From contig SMDA01000007.1 in the NCBI GenBank assembly GCA_004346645.1, positions 78,406 to 142,405 of the forward strand: DNA of 64,000 nucleotides, in the 5' to 3' direction. Shown here in pieces: positions 30,921-39,846 of the stretch. A program made the position numbers and the translations under genes. The stretch's first letter is position 1. The number at the start of each line of letters is the position of its first letter. This stretch comes from Gulbenkiania mobilis. GTDB lineage: Bacteria; Pseudomonadota; Gammaproteobacteria; Burkholderiales; Chromobacteriaceae. Below the pieces are notes generated by a model that was not told where the DNA came from, ran no database searches, and was given only the letters and a program-made list of their open reading frames with translations.

Positions 30921-32408
30921 GTGAACGTATATCTTCGCGCAGCCACCATCGCCACCCTGACGGCGACGCTTATGACCGGCTGCGACAAGATCGAAGCCCT
31001 GTTCAAGAAGAACGAACCGCTCTCCACCGTGGCCGTTCCTGCCAAGCAGGATGGCACGGTGCAGATGCTGTTGCCGGACTTCACCCAGCTCGTGGACCGG
31101 GAAGGCCCAGCCGTGGTCAATATCCAGGCAAGCCGCACCGAAGCGGCCGCGCCAGCACAGAACGAGCTCCCCTTCCCCATTCCGGAAGACGATCCTTTCT
31201 ACGACTTTTTCCGCCGCTTCATCCCCAACCCGAACGCCCAGCCCGAGCCGCAGCAACCCAGCGAGAGCGTCTCGTTCGGGTCCGGCTTCATCATCAGCGA
31301 GGACGGCTTCGTGCTGACCAACGCCCATGTGGTTTCGGGCAGCGGACAGATCAAGGTGATGCTGACCGACCGGCGCGAGATGAAGGCACGGCTGGTCGGT
31401 CTGGACAAGCGTACCGACGTGGCAGTGCTCAAGATCGACGCTTCTGGCCTGCCGGTGGTCAAACCGGGCAACCCGGCCGACCTGAAGGTGGGCGAATGGG
31501 TGGCCGCCATCGGGGCGCCCTTCGGCTTCGAGAACTCGGTCACCGCCGGCATCGTTTCTGCCAAGGGCCGCAGCCTGCCGGACGAGAACTACGTCCCCTT
31601 CATCCAGACGGACGTGGCCATCAACCCCGGCAACTCCGGCGGCCCGCTGTTCAACCTGAAGGGTGAGGTGGTCGGCATCAACTCCCAGATCTACAGCCGG
31701 TCGGGCGGCTTCATGGGCATCTCCTTCGCCATCCCGATCGATATCGCCATGAATGTGGCCGAGCAGATCAAGTCCAAGGGCAAGGTCAGCCGTGGCCAGC
31801 TGGGGGTGCATATCCAAGAGGTCACGCAGGAGTTGGCACAGAGCTTCGGCCTGAAAAGCCCGGCCGGTGCGCTGGTGGTGCGCGTGGAGCCCAAGGGCCC
31901 GGCCGCGGGCAGCGGACTGGAGGTGGGCGACATCATCCTGCGGCTCAACGACAAGCCGGTGGCCACCTCGAAAGACCTGCCGATCATGATCGGAGCTTTC
32001 CAGCCCGGCGCCAAGGTGCGCCTCGGCGTATGGCGCAAGGGTCAGGAAAAGGACATCACCGTCACTCTGGGCGAGCTCTCCGGCGACCCTACCCCGCAAC
32101 CGCAGCAGGAGCAGCCTCAGACCTCCCCGCAGAGCTATCAGTTTGGCCGCCTCGGCCTGACGGTGGCCGAACTCACCCCAGCTCAGCGTAACGAACTGGG
32201 CATCAAGGGCGGACTGATGGTCCAGAAAGCGCAGGGGGTGGCGGCGCGGTCCGGTCTGATGCACGGCGACGTCATCGTCGGCCTCAATCAGACTGAGATC
32301 ACCACCGTGGCCAGTTTCGAGAAGGCCCTGGCTTCGGCCAACGGCAGCATCGCACTTCTTATCAGGCGCATGGACAACACACTGTTCGTGCCGCTGCAGA
32401 TACAGTGA
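30921..32408 (+). CDS. DegP/MucD-like periplasmic serine protease, possible lipoprotein
   Basis: HtrA proteases degrade misfolded envelope proteins. The 495-residue product has a trypsin-like domain with histidine 136 (TNAHVVS), aspartate 166 (KRTDVAVLK) and serine 239 (GNSGGPL), followed by two PDZ domains (about 285-375 and 400-490). I chose the GTG at 30921 because AAGGA precedes it. The N-terminus has a hydrophobic stretch ending LMTGC, a plausible lipobox, so the enzyme may be lipid-anchored rather than soluble. No sigma factor or anti-sigma genes adjoin it, unlike classic mucD loci. A terminator follows. Confidence 0.93.
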   Translation: MNVYLRAATIATLTATLMTGCDKIEALFKKNEPLSTVAVPAKQDGTVQMLLPDFTQLVDREGPAVVNIQASRTEAAAPAQNELPFPIPEDDPFYDFFRRFIPNPNAQPEPQQPSESVSFGSGFIISEDGFVLTNAHVVSGSGQIKVMLTDRREMKARLVGLDKRTDVAVLKIDASGLPVVKPGNPADLKVGEWVAAIGAPFGFENSVTAGIVSAKGRSLPDENYVPFIQTDVAINPGNSGGPLFNLKGEVVGINSQIYSRSGGFMGISFAIPIDIAMNVAEQIKSKGKVSRGQLGVHIQEVTQELAQSFGLKSPAGALVVRVEPKGPAAGSGLEVGDIILRLNDKPVATSKDLPIMIGAFQPGAKVRLGVWRKGQEKDITVTLGELSGDPTPQPQQEQPQTSPQSYQFGRLGLTVAELTPAQRNELGIKGGLMVQKAQGVAARSGLMHGDVIVGLNQTEITTVASFEKALASANGSIALLIRRMDNTLFVPLQIQ

Positions 32409-32412
32409 TTCC

Positions 32413-32436
32413 AGGCCGCCGCAAGGCGGCCTTTTT
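32413..32436 (+). terminator. Intrinsic terminator after the HtrA-type gene
   Basis: AGGCCGCC pairs with GGCGGCCT around GCAA and is followed by a T-run. Confidence 0.88.
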
Positions 32437-32490
32437 CTTGGCGAGGCGCCCGGCAGAGGCGCCCTCTGCAACGCAAGCACAAGGAGAAAG

Positions 32491-32979
32491 ATGAAGATGG
32501 ACTTCCAGACTACCGATCTTTGCGATGCCCACGAGGAGGCCGTCCGGGTAGTGGATCCGATCCTCGGATCCTACGGCGGCACCTCGCGCTTTTTCGGGCG
32601 CATCGAAACGCTGAAGCTGTTCGAGGACAACAGCCTCGTGCGCGAGACGCTGGGCGAGCCCGGGAATGGCCGGGTACTGGTGGTGGATGGTGGCGGTTCG
32701 CAACGCTGCGCCCTAGTGGGCGACCAGATCGGGGAACTTGCAGTGCGCAACGGCTGGGCCGGGGTGGTGGTCTATGGCTGCATCCGTGACAGTGTCGCCT
32801 TGGGCCGGCTGCCCTTGGGCATCCGTGCGCTGGCAACGCACCCGCGCAAGTCGGTCAAGCGTGGTGAGGGCCAGCGGGGTCTAGCCGTTACCTTCGGGGG
32901 GGTCACCTTCCAACCCGGCGAGTGGCTGTTTGCCGACGAGGACGGCGTGATCGTCTCCCGGGAGCCGCTCCTCGGCTGA
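32491..32979 (+). CDS. rraA: RraA-family protein (RNase E inhibitor or aldolase family)
   Basis: The 162-residue product has [34 protein letters not shown] and [17 protein letters not shown], the hallmarks of the RraA family. Members either inhibit RNase E or act as 4-hydroxy-4-methyl-2-oxoglutarate aldolases; sequence alone does not settle which. The arginine-aspartate pair in GCIRDS is also used by the aldolases. AAGGAG precedes the start. Its last 99 bases overlap the convergent GFA-family gene. Confidence 0.9.
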   Translation: MKMDFQTTDLCDAHEEAVRVVDPILGSYGGTSRFFGRIETLKLFEDNSLVRETLGEPGNGRVLVVDGGGSQRCALVGDQIGELAVRNGWAGVVVYGCIRDSVALGRLPLGIRALATHPRKSVKRGEGQRGLAVTFGGVTFQPGEWLFADEDGVIVSREPLLG

Positions 32980-33417
32980 GCCGGGCAACTGGGCAGCCTG
33001 GGCCGGCGTCAGCGGCCGGCCCCTGCGAAACTGCGCATACGCCGGCAGATCGGCCAGATGGTCGATCCATGGCAGCCGCTCCCGCCACCAAGTATGGTCT
33101 TCCGGTACCAGCCGCTCTGCCTGGTCCAGCGTCGCGGCCGTGATGTCGATCTCGTCTCCGGCAGCCTCGTGGTGGTAGGACAGCGGAGTGCCACAGTGCG
33201 GGCAAAACCCCCGCTCTACCGCTGCCGAGGAGCGGTAAAGGGTACGGGCGGTTCCCCGCCATTCCACCTCCGCATCCCGGACTGTAAACCAGGTCACAAA
33301 AGCCGCCCCGCTGGCCTTGCGACAGCTCTGGCAGTGGCAGTGGGTGATAAAAAGCGGTTCGCCGCGAACCTGATAGCGCACCGCGCCACACAGGCAGCTT
33401 CCGGATAGCCATTCCAT
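32881..33417 (-). CDS. GFA-family zinc protein
   Basis: The product resembles glutathione-dependent formaldehyde-activating enzyme (GFA/CENP-V) proteins, a zinc-binding fold with mostly unknown substrates. The 178 residues include [24 protein letters not shown] and [12 protein letters not shown], the conserved zinc cysteines. The usual length is about 130-150 residues; the last 33 or so, with no family resemblance, run antisense through the rraA 3' end. This suggests loss of an ancestral stop codon. I chose the ATG at 33417 because it precedes the first zinc motif by only a few residues. Confidence 0.85.
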   Translation of the reverse strand: MEWLSGSCLCGAVRYQVRGEPLFITHCHCQSCRKASGAAFVTWFTVRDAEVEWRGTARTLYRSSAAVERGFCPHCGTPLSYHHEAAGDEIDITAATLDQAERLVPEDHTWWRERLPWIDHLADLPAYAQFRRGRPLTPAQAAQLPGSAEERLPGDDHAVLVGKQPLAGLEGDPPEGNG

Positions 33418-33442
33418 GCGTCTCTCCTTTTCCTTACTATCC

Positions 33443-33462
33443 GGCAAGCTGGGCAGCTTGCC
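33443..33462. other. Perfect short inverted repeat
   Basis: GGCAAGCT pairs with AGCTTGCC around a four-base loop, upstream of the GFA-family gene. There is no T-run, so it may be an operator or a leader hairpin rather than a terminator. Confidence 0.35.
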
Positions 33463-33528
33463 AACCTCCGGCATCACCGCTGCGCACGCCCTGCCCACCC
33501 TGCGGTCGGGGGGCGTAGCATAAAAGCA

Positions 33529-33553
33529 AACGGCCCCGCTTGGCGGGGCCGTT
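33529..33553. terminator. Terminator after panD
   Basis: AACGGCCCCGC pairs with GCGGGGCCGTT around a three-base loop, with T-rich sequence on both sides. It closes the minus-strand pan operon. Confidence 0.82.
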
Positions 33554-33568
33554 TTGCGAGGGCGCCGG

Positions 33569-33949
33569 TCAGGCCGGCTGCACCGGAGTGCTGCGGTCGA
33601 TCTGCGCCGGCTGGTTGTGGCCATCCACAAACACCAGACGCGGCTGGTGCTGTGCGATCTCGCTGTCCTCGAAATGGGCAAAGGTAGCGATGATCAGAAG
33701 GTCACCGGGTGCAGCGCGACGCGCGGCCGAGCCGTTGACCGAAATGGTGCCGGAACCGCGCTCGGCACGGATGGCATAGGTTACGAACCGCTCGCCGTTG
33801 GTCACGTTCCAGATGTGCACTTCCTCGTACTCACGGATGTCGGCCGCTTCCAGCAGGTTCTCGTCGATCGCGCAGGAGCCGATGTAGTGCAGTTCGGCGT
33901 GCGTGGTCGTCACCCGGTGGATCTTGGATTTGAGCATCGTGCGCTGCAT
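33569..33949 (-). CDS. panD: Aspartate 1-decarboxylase
   Basis: PanD makes beta-alanine for pantothenate. The 126-residue proenzyme has the self-cleavage site glycine 24-serine 25 in [10 protein letters not shown], which yields the pyruvoyl group, and GAPGD-type sequence (AAPGDLLII). I chose the start giving [13 protein letters not shown], the family N-terminus. It follows panC after 66 bases, so panB, panC and panD together cover the committed steps from ketoisovalerate and aspartate to pantothenate. Confidence 0.97.
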   Translation of the reverse strand: MQRTMLKSKIHRVTTTHAELHYIGSCAIDENLLEAADIREYEEVHIWNVTNGERFVTYAIRAERGSGTISVNGSAARRAAPGDLLIIATFAHFEDSEIAQHQPRLVFVDGHNQPAQIDRSTPVQPA

Positions 33950-34015
33950 GTCTTGCCTTTCCTCGTGAACGGGCTGCATCGGGCAGCCTCGCATGAAACC
34001 GTCTCAACGCCTGGG

Positions 34016-34849
34016 TCAGCGATAGACTTCGATGTTATCGATCAATCGGGTGCGTCCCAGACGTGCTGCGGCCAGCACTACCAGCCGTGGCTCGCCGGCA
34101 TGCGCCACCTCCAGCGTGTCGGCTTGGCGCACCTCGACGTAGTCCACTCGCCAGCCATGTTGCTCCAGCTCCCGGCTGGCGGCTTTCTCAAGGCTGGCAT
34201 AGTCGCTGTCGCCAGCCAGCAGGGCGGTTCGGATGCCAGAGAGTACGCGGTAGAGCCGCGACGCCTCGCTGCGCTCCGCCGGGCTGAGATAGCCATTGCG
34301 GGAAGAGAGAGCCAGCCCGTCCTCGGCACGTCCGGTATCCACCGGCACGATGGTAACCGGCATGTTCAGGTCGTCGACCATGGCGCGGATGACGTGTAAC
34401 TGCTGGTAGTCTTTCTTGCCGAAGCAGGCCACGTCTGGCTGCACAATATTGAACAGTTTGGTCACCACAGTGGCCACGCCGCGGAAGTGCCCAGGGCGGA
34501 AGGCTCCACACAGCTCGTCCTGGATGTGCGGAGGCTCGACGTTGAAATCCTGACGTACACGTGGGTACAGCTCGCGCTCGTCCGGGAAGAACAGCACGTC
34601 CACGCCGGCGGCCTCCAGCTTGGCGCAGTCGGAGTCAAAGGTGCGTGGATAGGCGTCGAAGTCTTCCCCTTGGCCGAACTGGAGGCGGTTGACGAAGATG
34701 CTGACGACTACGCTGGTCGCCTGGCGGCGTGCCTCGGCAACCAGCGCCAGATGGCCTTCGTGGAGGTTGCCCATCGTGGGAACGAAGGCAACGGGGCCGG
34801 CCGAACGGCGCCATGCGCGCAGCTCGGCAATGGAACGGATGACCTGCAT
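34016..34849 (-). CDS. panC: Pantothenate synthetase
   Basis: PanC joins pantoate and beta-alanine using ATP. The 277-residue protein has [14 protein letters not shown] with the HxGH-like nucleotide motif, [23 protein letters not shown] and the KMSKS-like SSRNGYLS. The ATG at 34849 gives the family start [10 protein letters not shown]. It lies ten bases after panB. Confidence 0.97.
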   Translation of the reverse strand: MQVIRSIAELRAWRRSAGPVAFVPTMGNLHEGHLALVAEARRQATSVVVSIFVNRLQFGQGEDFDAYPRTFDSDCAKLEAAGVDVLFFPDERELYPRVRQDFNVEPPHIQDELCGAFRPGHFRGVATVVTKLFNIVQPDVACFGKKDYQQLHVIRAMVDDLNMPVTIVPVDTGRAEDGLALSSRNGYLSPAERSEASRLYRVLSGIRTALLAGDSDYASLEKAASRELEQHGWRVDYVEVRQADTLEVAHAGEPRLVVLAAARLGRTRLIDNIEVYR

Positions 34850-34859
34850 GGAAAACCTT

Positions 34860-35651
34860 TCAGAAGCAGTGTTCGGCGGTAGGGAAGGTTCCGTTCTTGA
34901 CGGATTCGACATACGCCTTGACTGCCGCCTGGATGGAAGGGGCGCCGTTCATGAAGTTCTTCACGAAGCGGGCCTTCTTGCCCGGATACACGCCGAGCAT
35001 GTCGTGCAGCACCAGCACCTGGCCGCTGACATCGGGGCCGGCTCCGATGCCGATGGTGGGTACGGAGAGGGTTTCGGTCACACGACGGGCTAGATCGGCC
35101 GGGACACACTCCATCAGCACCAGGCTGGCGCCGGCGTCGGCCAGACGCTGGGCATCCTCAAGGATGCGCTCGGCGTCGGTGGCGGACTTGCCCTGCACTC
35201 GGTAGCCACCGAAGGCGTTGACGAACTGTGGCGTCAGGCCGATGTGGGCACAGACCGGAATGCCCCGCTCGACCAGAAAGCGTACGGTGTCGGCCATGAA
35301 GCCACCGCCCTCGAGCTTGACCATGTGGGCGCCGGCCTGCATCAGCCGCGCGGAGCTGGCAAAGGCCTGGGCCAGGCTCTCCTGATAAGCGCCAAAGGGC
35401 AAGTCCGCCAAGACCAGGGCGCGCGAGGCGCCGCGCGCCACGCAGCGGGTGTGGTAGACCATCTCGTCCAGTGTGACAGGCAGCGTGGAGTCATGCGACT
35501 GCACCACCATCCCCAGCGAGTCCCCGATCAGGAGGATGTCGACGCCGGCCTCGTCCAGCAAGGCGGCAAAGCTCGCATCGTAGCAGGTCAGCATGGAAAT
35601 CTTCTGCCCTTCGGCAGCCATTTTCTGCAGGGTGTTGACAGTGGTACGCAT
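34860..35651 (-). CDS. panB: 3-methyl-2-oxobutanoate hydroxymethyltransferase
   Basis: PanB makes ketopantoate from ketoisovalerate and methylene-tetrahydrofolate. The 263-residue product has [25 protein letters not shown] (metal-binding aspartate), VKLEGG and [15 protein letters not shown] chose the ATG at 35651 because GAGGA precedes it and [11 protein letters not shown] fits the family; the longer in-frame extension is not credible. Confidence 0.97.
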   Translation of the reverse strand: MRTTVNTLQKMAAEGQKISMLTCYDASFAALLDEAGVDILLIGDSLGMVVQSHDSTLPVTLDEMVYHTRCVARGASRALVLADLPFGAYQESLAQAFASSARLMQAGAHMVKLEGGGFMADTVRFLVERGIPVCAHIGLTPQFVNAFGGYRVQGKSATDAERILEDAQRLADAGASLVLMECVPADLARRVTETLSVPTIGIGAGPDVSGQVLVLHDMLGVYPGKKARFVKNFMNGAPSIQAAVKAYVESVKNGTFPTAEHCF

Positions 35652-35682
35652 GGGATGGGGTCCTCGTTGCTGTGGCAGGGGC

Positions 35683-36345
35683 TCAGACGCTCTTGTTGAA
35701 ATAGCTACGCTGTCCGCGCACTTCGCTGATGCAGCGCAACAATAGCTCGAAATCTTCCTGCCCTTCAACCAGATCCAGGTGGTCGGTATTCACGATCAGC
35801 AGGGGCGCGGAATCGTAGCGGTGGAAGAATTCGCTGTAAGCGGCATGCACCCGTTTCAGGTAGCCGTCCGGATAGGGGACGACCTCGCTGTCGGGCCGTG
35901 CCGCGACGCGGGAAAGCAGCGTCTCTTCGGACGCCTGCAGGTAAATGACCAGATCCGGCACGGGATGCTCGGGCAGAGCCAACTGGGCCAGCCGGCGGTA
36001 CAGTCCCTGCTCTTCCTCGTCCAGGTTCAGGCCAGCAAACAGGGCATCTCGCTCGAAGAGGAAATCCGACACCAGAGGTTGGCCGAAAAGCTCGCCACCG
36101 ATCATGGCGCGCGCGCTGTCGGCCCGCTGCATCAGGAAAGCCAGTTGGGTGGCGAGGGCATGGTGCGGAAAATGCCGGTGGAACCGCGCAAGGAAGGGGT
36201 TGGCCTCTGGCTGCTCTGCCAGGAGGTGCACGCCCCTATGCTCGGCGAGGCGACGGGCCAGGGCAGACTTGCCCGAGCCGATCGGTCCTTCCACGACCAG
36301 ATAACGCCACTGCGGGCTGATGCCTTCTGTCTGTCTGCCAGTCAT
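35683..36345 (-). CDS. Deoxynucleoside kinase (dNK family)
   Basis: The 220-residue product has the P-loop [17 protein letters not shown] (about residues 18-34), a [19 protein letters not shown] segment and [11 protein letters not shown] as probable lid, matching deoxyadenosine/deoxyguanosine kinase-like proteins that salvage deoxynucleosides. A deoxynucleoside kinase is commonly found beside folK and panB in betaproteobacteria. The start overlaps the folK stop by four bases (ATGA). Substrate preference cannot be read from sequence. Confidence 0.88.
   Translation of the reverse strand: MTGRQTEGISPQWRYLVVEGPIGSGKSALARRLAEHRGVHLLAEQPEANPFLARFHRHFPHHALATQLAFLMQRADSARAMIGGELFGQPLVSDFLFERDALFAGLNLDEEEQGLYRRLAQLALPEHPVPDLVIYLQASEETLLSRVAARPDSEVVPYPDGYLKRVHAAYSEFFHRYDSAPLLIVNTDHLDLVEGQEDFELLLRCISEVRGQRSYFNKSV
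36076..36087 (+). repeat. Uptake-like 12-mer AGGTTGGCCGAA in the deoxynucleoside kinase gene
   Basis: This exact copy opposes the gene; the gene reads its complement as F-G-Q-P. Confidence 0.6.
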
Positions 36346-36827
36346 GCTTCGGCCAACCTTTCGATATCGGGAGTTGCAAGCGTTGCAGCCAGCGCGGCCA
36401 CCGTACCGTGGCTTCCCACTGCACGATCCGGCGCCAGCTCGGCCAAGGGCACCATGACGAATGCGCGCTCGTGCATGCGTGGATGCGGCAGCGTCAGCGT
36501 CGGCCCCGCCTGCTCGCAGCCGTCGTACAGCAGCAGGTCCAGGTCCAGTACGCGCGGCGCATTGCGGAAGGAGCGTACCCGTCCGAAGCGCGTCTCCAAA
36601 GCCAGCAGGGCGGACAAGAGATCGCTGGCGGACAGCACCGTCTCGACCTCGGCCACGGCATTGATGAAGTCCGGCTGGTCCAGATACCCCACCGGACGGG
36701 TCCGGTACAGTGCGGAGGCCCGCACGAGACGCACCCCCTCCAAAGTGTCAAGGGCCGCGAGGGCGGCCCTGATCTGCTGTTCGGGTTGCTCCAGGTTGCT
36801 GCCCAGAGCGACGTAGGCACGGGTCAC
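36342..36827 (-). CDS. folK: HPPK, 2-amino-4-hydroxy-6-hydroxymethyldihydropteridine diphosphokinase
   Basis: FolK activates the pterin precursor of folate. The 161-residue protein has YVALGSNLEQPEQQI at the start and PRVLDLDLLLYDG with PHPRMHERAFVMVPL, the classic HPPK motifs. The GTG start at 36827 overlaps the pcnB stop (GTGA) and gives the family N-terminus; upstream in-frame sequence is shadow of pcnB. Folate synthesis supplies the one-carbon donor used by PanB, so the operon is functionally coherent. Confidence 0.96.
   Translation of the reverse strand: MTRAYVALGSNLEQPEQQIRAALAALDTLEGVRLVRASALYRTRPVGYLDQPDFINAVAEVETVLSASDLLSALLALETRFGRVRSFRNAPRVLDLDLLLYDGCEQAGPTLTLPHPRMHERAFVMVPLAELAPDRAVGSHGTVAALAATLATPDIERLAEA
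36348..36359 (-). repeat. Uptake-like 12-mer AGGTTGGCCGAA at the folK 3' end
   Basis: This exact copy runs with the gene and encodes the last residues of FolK (E-R-L-A-E-A, then stop), immediately before the dNK start. Confidence 0.6.
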
Positions 36828-38182
36828 GATGGGGTTCCGTCGGCTTCGGGCCGGTTCTTGCGATTGTTGCTGCGTCGACGTCGCCGCTTGCGTGCGGGCG
36901 CAGCCGGGCCTTCGCCCTCGGACTTTGCCTGTTCGATCAGCGCCTCGCGCTCGGCCTCGTCCGCGGTTTCGAACGCCCCCCACCAGTGGGCCAGTGCCTG
37001 CGGCACTTCACCGGCCTCGGCGCGCAGCAGGAAGAAATCGTAAGCGGCCCGGAAGCGGGGCTGCTCGACGAAGCGGTAGGGACGCTGTCCGACGCGGCTT
37101 TCAAAGCGCGGCTGCAGCGTCCAGATCTCGCGCATTGTCACACTGAAGCGGCGCGGGATCGCGAATTCGTTGTCCTGGGCATTCTCCACGTCTGCCATGG
37201 CCTGGAATAGCGCCGGCATCGGCTTCTCGCCTTGATCGAGGTACTTCTGCTGCGCCTGCACCACCTGATGCCACAGCAGCGTGGCAAGCAGGAAACCCAC
37301 CGAGATCGGCTTGTCCTGGCGGATGCGGGCGTCGGTGCGCTCCAGCGCCAGCTGCAGGAAACGGTCGCTGCCCTCCTCCCCCATCACCGCATCCAGCAGG
37401 GGCAGGATGCCGCGTGACAGTCCTTCCTGACGCAGCATGGCCAGACAGGCGTAGGCCTTGCCCGAAGTCAGCAGCTTGAGCATCTCGTCGAACAGGCGGG
37501 CCGGCGGTTCGTTCTTCAGGAGATGGGCATGGGCGCGAATCGGCTTGCGGGTGTGCTCGTCGATCTCGAAGCCAAGCTTGGCAGCCAGGCGCACCGCACG
37601 CAGCATGCGTACCGGGTCTTCCTGATAGCGTCGCGCGGGTTGGCCGATCATCACCAGCTTGCGTGCATGCAGATCCCTCACGCCATGGAGGTAGTCGATC
37701 ACCGTTTCCGCAGAAGGGTCGTAGAACAGCGCATTGACGGTGAAGTCCCGACGGTGCGCATCTTCCTCTTGGGAGCCATAGGTGTTGTCGGCCATGATGC
37801 GACCGGTGGCGCTGGTGTCGTCAACCTCGCCCCCGCGGAAGGTGGTGACCTCGATGGTTTCCGGCCCCACCATCACGTGCACGATGCGGAAGCGCCTGCC
37901 GATGATGCGTGAGCGGCGGAACAGGTGGTGCACCTCTTCGGGTGTGGCGTTGGTGGCCACATCGAAGTCCTTGGGGTCTACATCTAGCAGCAGATCGCGC
38001 ACCGCACCGCCGACCACGTAGGCCTCGAAGCCGGCTTCCTGCAGGCGGGTGACTACCTTTAGGGCGGCATGACTCAGCCGGTCGCGATGGATGCCGTGCT
38101 GGGCGAGGGGCAGCACCTTGGGGCTGGCGCGGCGTTTGCCGGCAGGCAGTTCGAACACTCGGCGGATGAGCTTGCGGATCAT
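36824..38182 (-). CDS. pcnB: Poly(A) polymerase I
   Basis: PcnB adds 3' A tails that promote RNA decay. The 452-residue product has AYVVGGAVRDLLLDVDPKDFDVATNA with the catalytic aspartates, RIVHVMVG and RRDFTVNALFYDP, typical of class II nucleotidyltransferases. A basic C-terminal tail ARKRRRRRSNNRKNR resembles that of bacterial poly(A) polymerases and distinguishes it from CCA-adding enzymes. It is the first gene of the pcnB-folK-dNK-panBCD operon. A minus-strand TATAAT (plus 38255-38260) about 75 bases upstream is a possible -10, but no good -35 was seen. Confidence 0.95.
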   Translation of the reverse strand: MIRKLIRRVFELPAGKRRASPKVLPLAQHGIHRDRLSHAALKVVTRLQEAGFEAYVVGGAVRDLLLDVDPKDFDVATNATPEEVHHLFRRSRIIGRRFRIVHVMVGPETIEVTTFRGGEVDDTSATGRIMADNTYGSQEEDAHRRDFTVNALFYDPSAETVIDYLHGVRDLHARKLVMIGQPARRYQEDPVRMLRAVRLAAKLGFEIDEHTRKPIRAHAHLLKNEPPARLFDEMLKLLTSGKAYACLAMLRQEGLSRGILPLLDAVMGEEGSDRFLQLALERTDARIRQDKPISVGFLLATLLWHQVVQAQQKYLDQGEKPMPALFQAMADVENAQDNEFAIPRRFSVTMREIWTLQPRFESRVGQRPYRFVEQPRFRAAYDFFLLRAEAGEVPQALAHWWGAFETADEAEREALIEQAKSEGEGPAAPARKRRRRRSNNRKNRPEADGTPS

Positions 38183-38390
38183 TTAACAGAAGAAGATGAG
38201 AAGAAGGTCGCGATAAGCGTTGTGCATGGTCCCATACGGCAGGACAAGTGCGGGATTATAGCCTGATGTTTTTGTCGCTGCCCAGCCAGCCATGACGATG
38301 GGGCGCTCGCGCACCGGCCGCATCCGTTGCCTGCGCTGCCCGCAGCCGCCTAGAATGCCGGATTGCTCAGGCATTTCCCAGGCTGCCACG

Positions 38391-39191
38391 ATGAACCCGG
38401 TCCTCGCTTTCGACATTGAAACCATCCCCGACGCTGCCGGGCTCCGCGCACTTTACGGCTTCGATGCCACCACCCCGGACGCGGACGTGGTGGACTTCGC
38501 GCTACAGCGGCGGCGTGCGCAGACCGGTAGCGACTTCCTGCAGCATCACCTGCACCGGGTGGTGGCCATCTCCTGCGCCATGCGCTGGGGAGACAAACTC
38601 GTCATCAAAACCATCGGCGAGCCCGGGGACAGCGAAGCGAGCATGATCACCACCTTTTTCTCCACGCTGGAGCGGTTCACCCCGCAGCTGGTGTCGTGGA
38701 ACGGAGGCGGTTTCGACCTGCCAGTCCTGCACTACCGTGCGCTGATCCACGGCCTGGCGGCGCCGCGCTACTGGGATATGGGGGACGGAGATTTTGGCGA
38801 CAGTCGCGAGTTTCGCTATAACAACTACATCAGCCGCTACCATACCCGTCACCTAGACCTGATGGACCTGCTTTCGCTCTACCAGGCCCGTGCCTGCGCG
38901 CCGCTGGACGACATGGCCAAGCTGTGCGGCTTCCCTGGCAAGCTGGGCATGGACGGCTCCAAGGTATGGACCGCCTACCAGGCCGGAGAGATCGCCGCCA
39001 TCCGCGACTACTGCGAGACCGACGCGGCCAACACCTATCTTGTGTTTCTACGCTTTCAGAAAATGCGCGGCGTGCTCAGCGAAACGGCGTATACCCATGA
39101 AATGACGCTGGCCCGTCAGTGGGTGGCCGGCCAGGACAAGCCGCACTGGCAGGAGTTTCTTGCAGCCTGGCCCGACGGGGCCGGCGCTTGA
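38391..39191 (+). CDS. Predicted 3'-5' exonuclease related to PolB proofreading domain
   Basis: The 266-residue product begins NPVLAFDIETIPDAAGL, the DxE exonuclease motif of DnaQ-like nucleases. It also has LVSWNGGGFDLPVLHYRAL, HLDLMDLLSLY and DYCETDAANTYLVFLR, which supply the remaining acidic residues. It matches a stand-alone family resembling the proofreading domain of B-family polymerases. A role in DNA repair or nucleic-acid trimming is likely but not proven. The ATG at 38391 is chosen because it precedes the first motif directly. Confidence 0.88.
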   Translation: MNPVLAFDIETIPDAAGLRALYGFDATTPDADVVDFALQRRRAQTGSDFLQHHLHRVVAISCAMRWGDKLVIKTIGEPGDSEASMITTFFSTLERFTPQLVSWNGGGFDLPVLHYRALIHGLAAPRYWDMGDGDFGDSREFRYNNYISRYHTRHLDLMDLLSLYQARACAPLDDMAKLCGFPGKLGMDGSKVWTAYQAGEIAAIRDYCETDAANTYLVFLRFQKMRGVLSETAYTHEMTLARQWVAGQDKPHWQEFLAAWPDGAGA

Positions 39192-39236
39192 CAGCCTCGA
39201 CGCGCAGGGCTAACTTTGAACCTGCGCCGATTTGAT

Positions 39237-39275
39237 GACAGCTTGCGGGCGCGTTACAAATGCCAGCTAAAGCGT
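39237..39275 (+). repeat. Direct repeat copy 1 upstream of the 99-residue gene
   Basis: A 39-base element beginning GACAGCTTGC and ending TACAAATGCCAGCTAAAGCG. Copy 2 lies 139 bases downstream. Together with two small hairpins between the copies (around 39323-39357) this fills the 270-base gap before the next gene. Confidence 0.6.
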
Positions 39276-39375
39276 GCGTTCACCCGCGTATGCTTGTTCA
39301 TCGGCAGCGCGGGTTTTCGTTTTCCGGCAGTCTCGAACTGCCAACCGCCCCTTACGGGGCAGCGCCGAGTTAATC

Positions 39376-39414
39376 GACAACTTGCAGGGCGCCCTACAAA
39401 TCCTGCTAAAGCGT
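39376..39414 (+). repeat. Direct repeat copy 2 upstream of the 99-residue gene
   Basis: It begins GACAACTTGC and shares TACAAAT and GCTAAAGCGT with copy 1. It contains a palindromic AGGGCGCCCT. It ends 49 bases before the next start codon, so it may be a protein-binding or promoter element. Confidence 0.6.
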
Positions 39415-39463
39415 CGCCTGGCACACGGGCCGGGCGACCGCCCAACCCAACCAGGAGCCAGCC

Positions 39464-39763
39464 ATGTACGATTGCCAACACGATAGCTATACCGGGTTTT
39501 CGGTGAACACTCCGTCCCCTGCCTTCGTCCCCGTCCTCACGGGGTCTCTGACCGCCCTGGCGCACGACGCCTCCGCTTCGGCCAACCTCGACGAGCTGGC
39601 CGTCTTTGCCGCCGGCGAGGGCTGGAGCGTGTCTCGACAACCCCTCTCGCTGACCATTCAGGGCGTTTCCCTGCAGGCGGCCCTGCAGATCAACCACCGC
39701 TTCGGGCGCCACCTTGTCATCAGCTGCGCGCTGCGGCGGGAACCGCCTGCCACCTTTGGCTGA
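39464..39763 (+). CDS. Hypothetical 99-residue protein
   Basis: I do not recognise it. The product has no signal peptide or membrane segment; the last third (LTIQGVSLQAALQINHRFGRHLVISCALRRE) looks like an alternating strand-helix domain. AGGAG lies about six bases before the ATG, supporting translation. It lies behind a pair of direct repeats and before a terminator, so it is probably a single-gene transcript. Confidence 0.6.
   Translation: MYDCQHDSYTGFSVNTPSPAFVPVLTGSLTALAHDASASANLDELAVFAAGEGWSVSRQPLSLTIQGVSLQAALQINHRFGRHLVISCALRREPPATFG
39577..39588 (-). repeat. Uptake-like 12-mer AGGTTGGCCGAA in the 99-residue gene
   Basis: This exact copy opposes the gene; its complement encodes S-A-N-L. 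Confidence 0.6.
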
Positions 39764-39801
39764 GCCGAACCGGGCGTCGCAGCCCTGAACGACAGCCGTA
39801 G

Positions 39802-39829
39802 CGCCCGATCCGTATAATCGGGCGTTTTT
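39802..39829 (+). terminator. Terminator hairpin with TATAAT across its loop
   Basis: CGCCCGAT (39802-39809) pairs with ATCGGGCG (39817-39824), followed by TTTTT. The sequence TATAAT at 39813-39818 spans the loop and could serve as -10 for norM, whose ATG is 29 bases further on. Confidence 0.75.
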
Positions 39830-39846
39830 GCTTTCCGGAATAGGAC

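Noticed and set aside
39237..39414. CRISPR array or integron attC sites
   Set aside because: Only two imperfect copies with 139-base spacing, and no attC core sites or cas or integrase genes nearby.
39216..39506. Possible 96-codon gene containing the first direct repeat
   Set aside because: No ribosome-binding site, no recognisable motif, it overlaps a better-supported gene, and the repeat lies within it, which suits regulatory rather than coding DNA.
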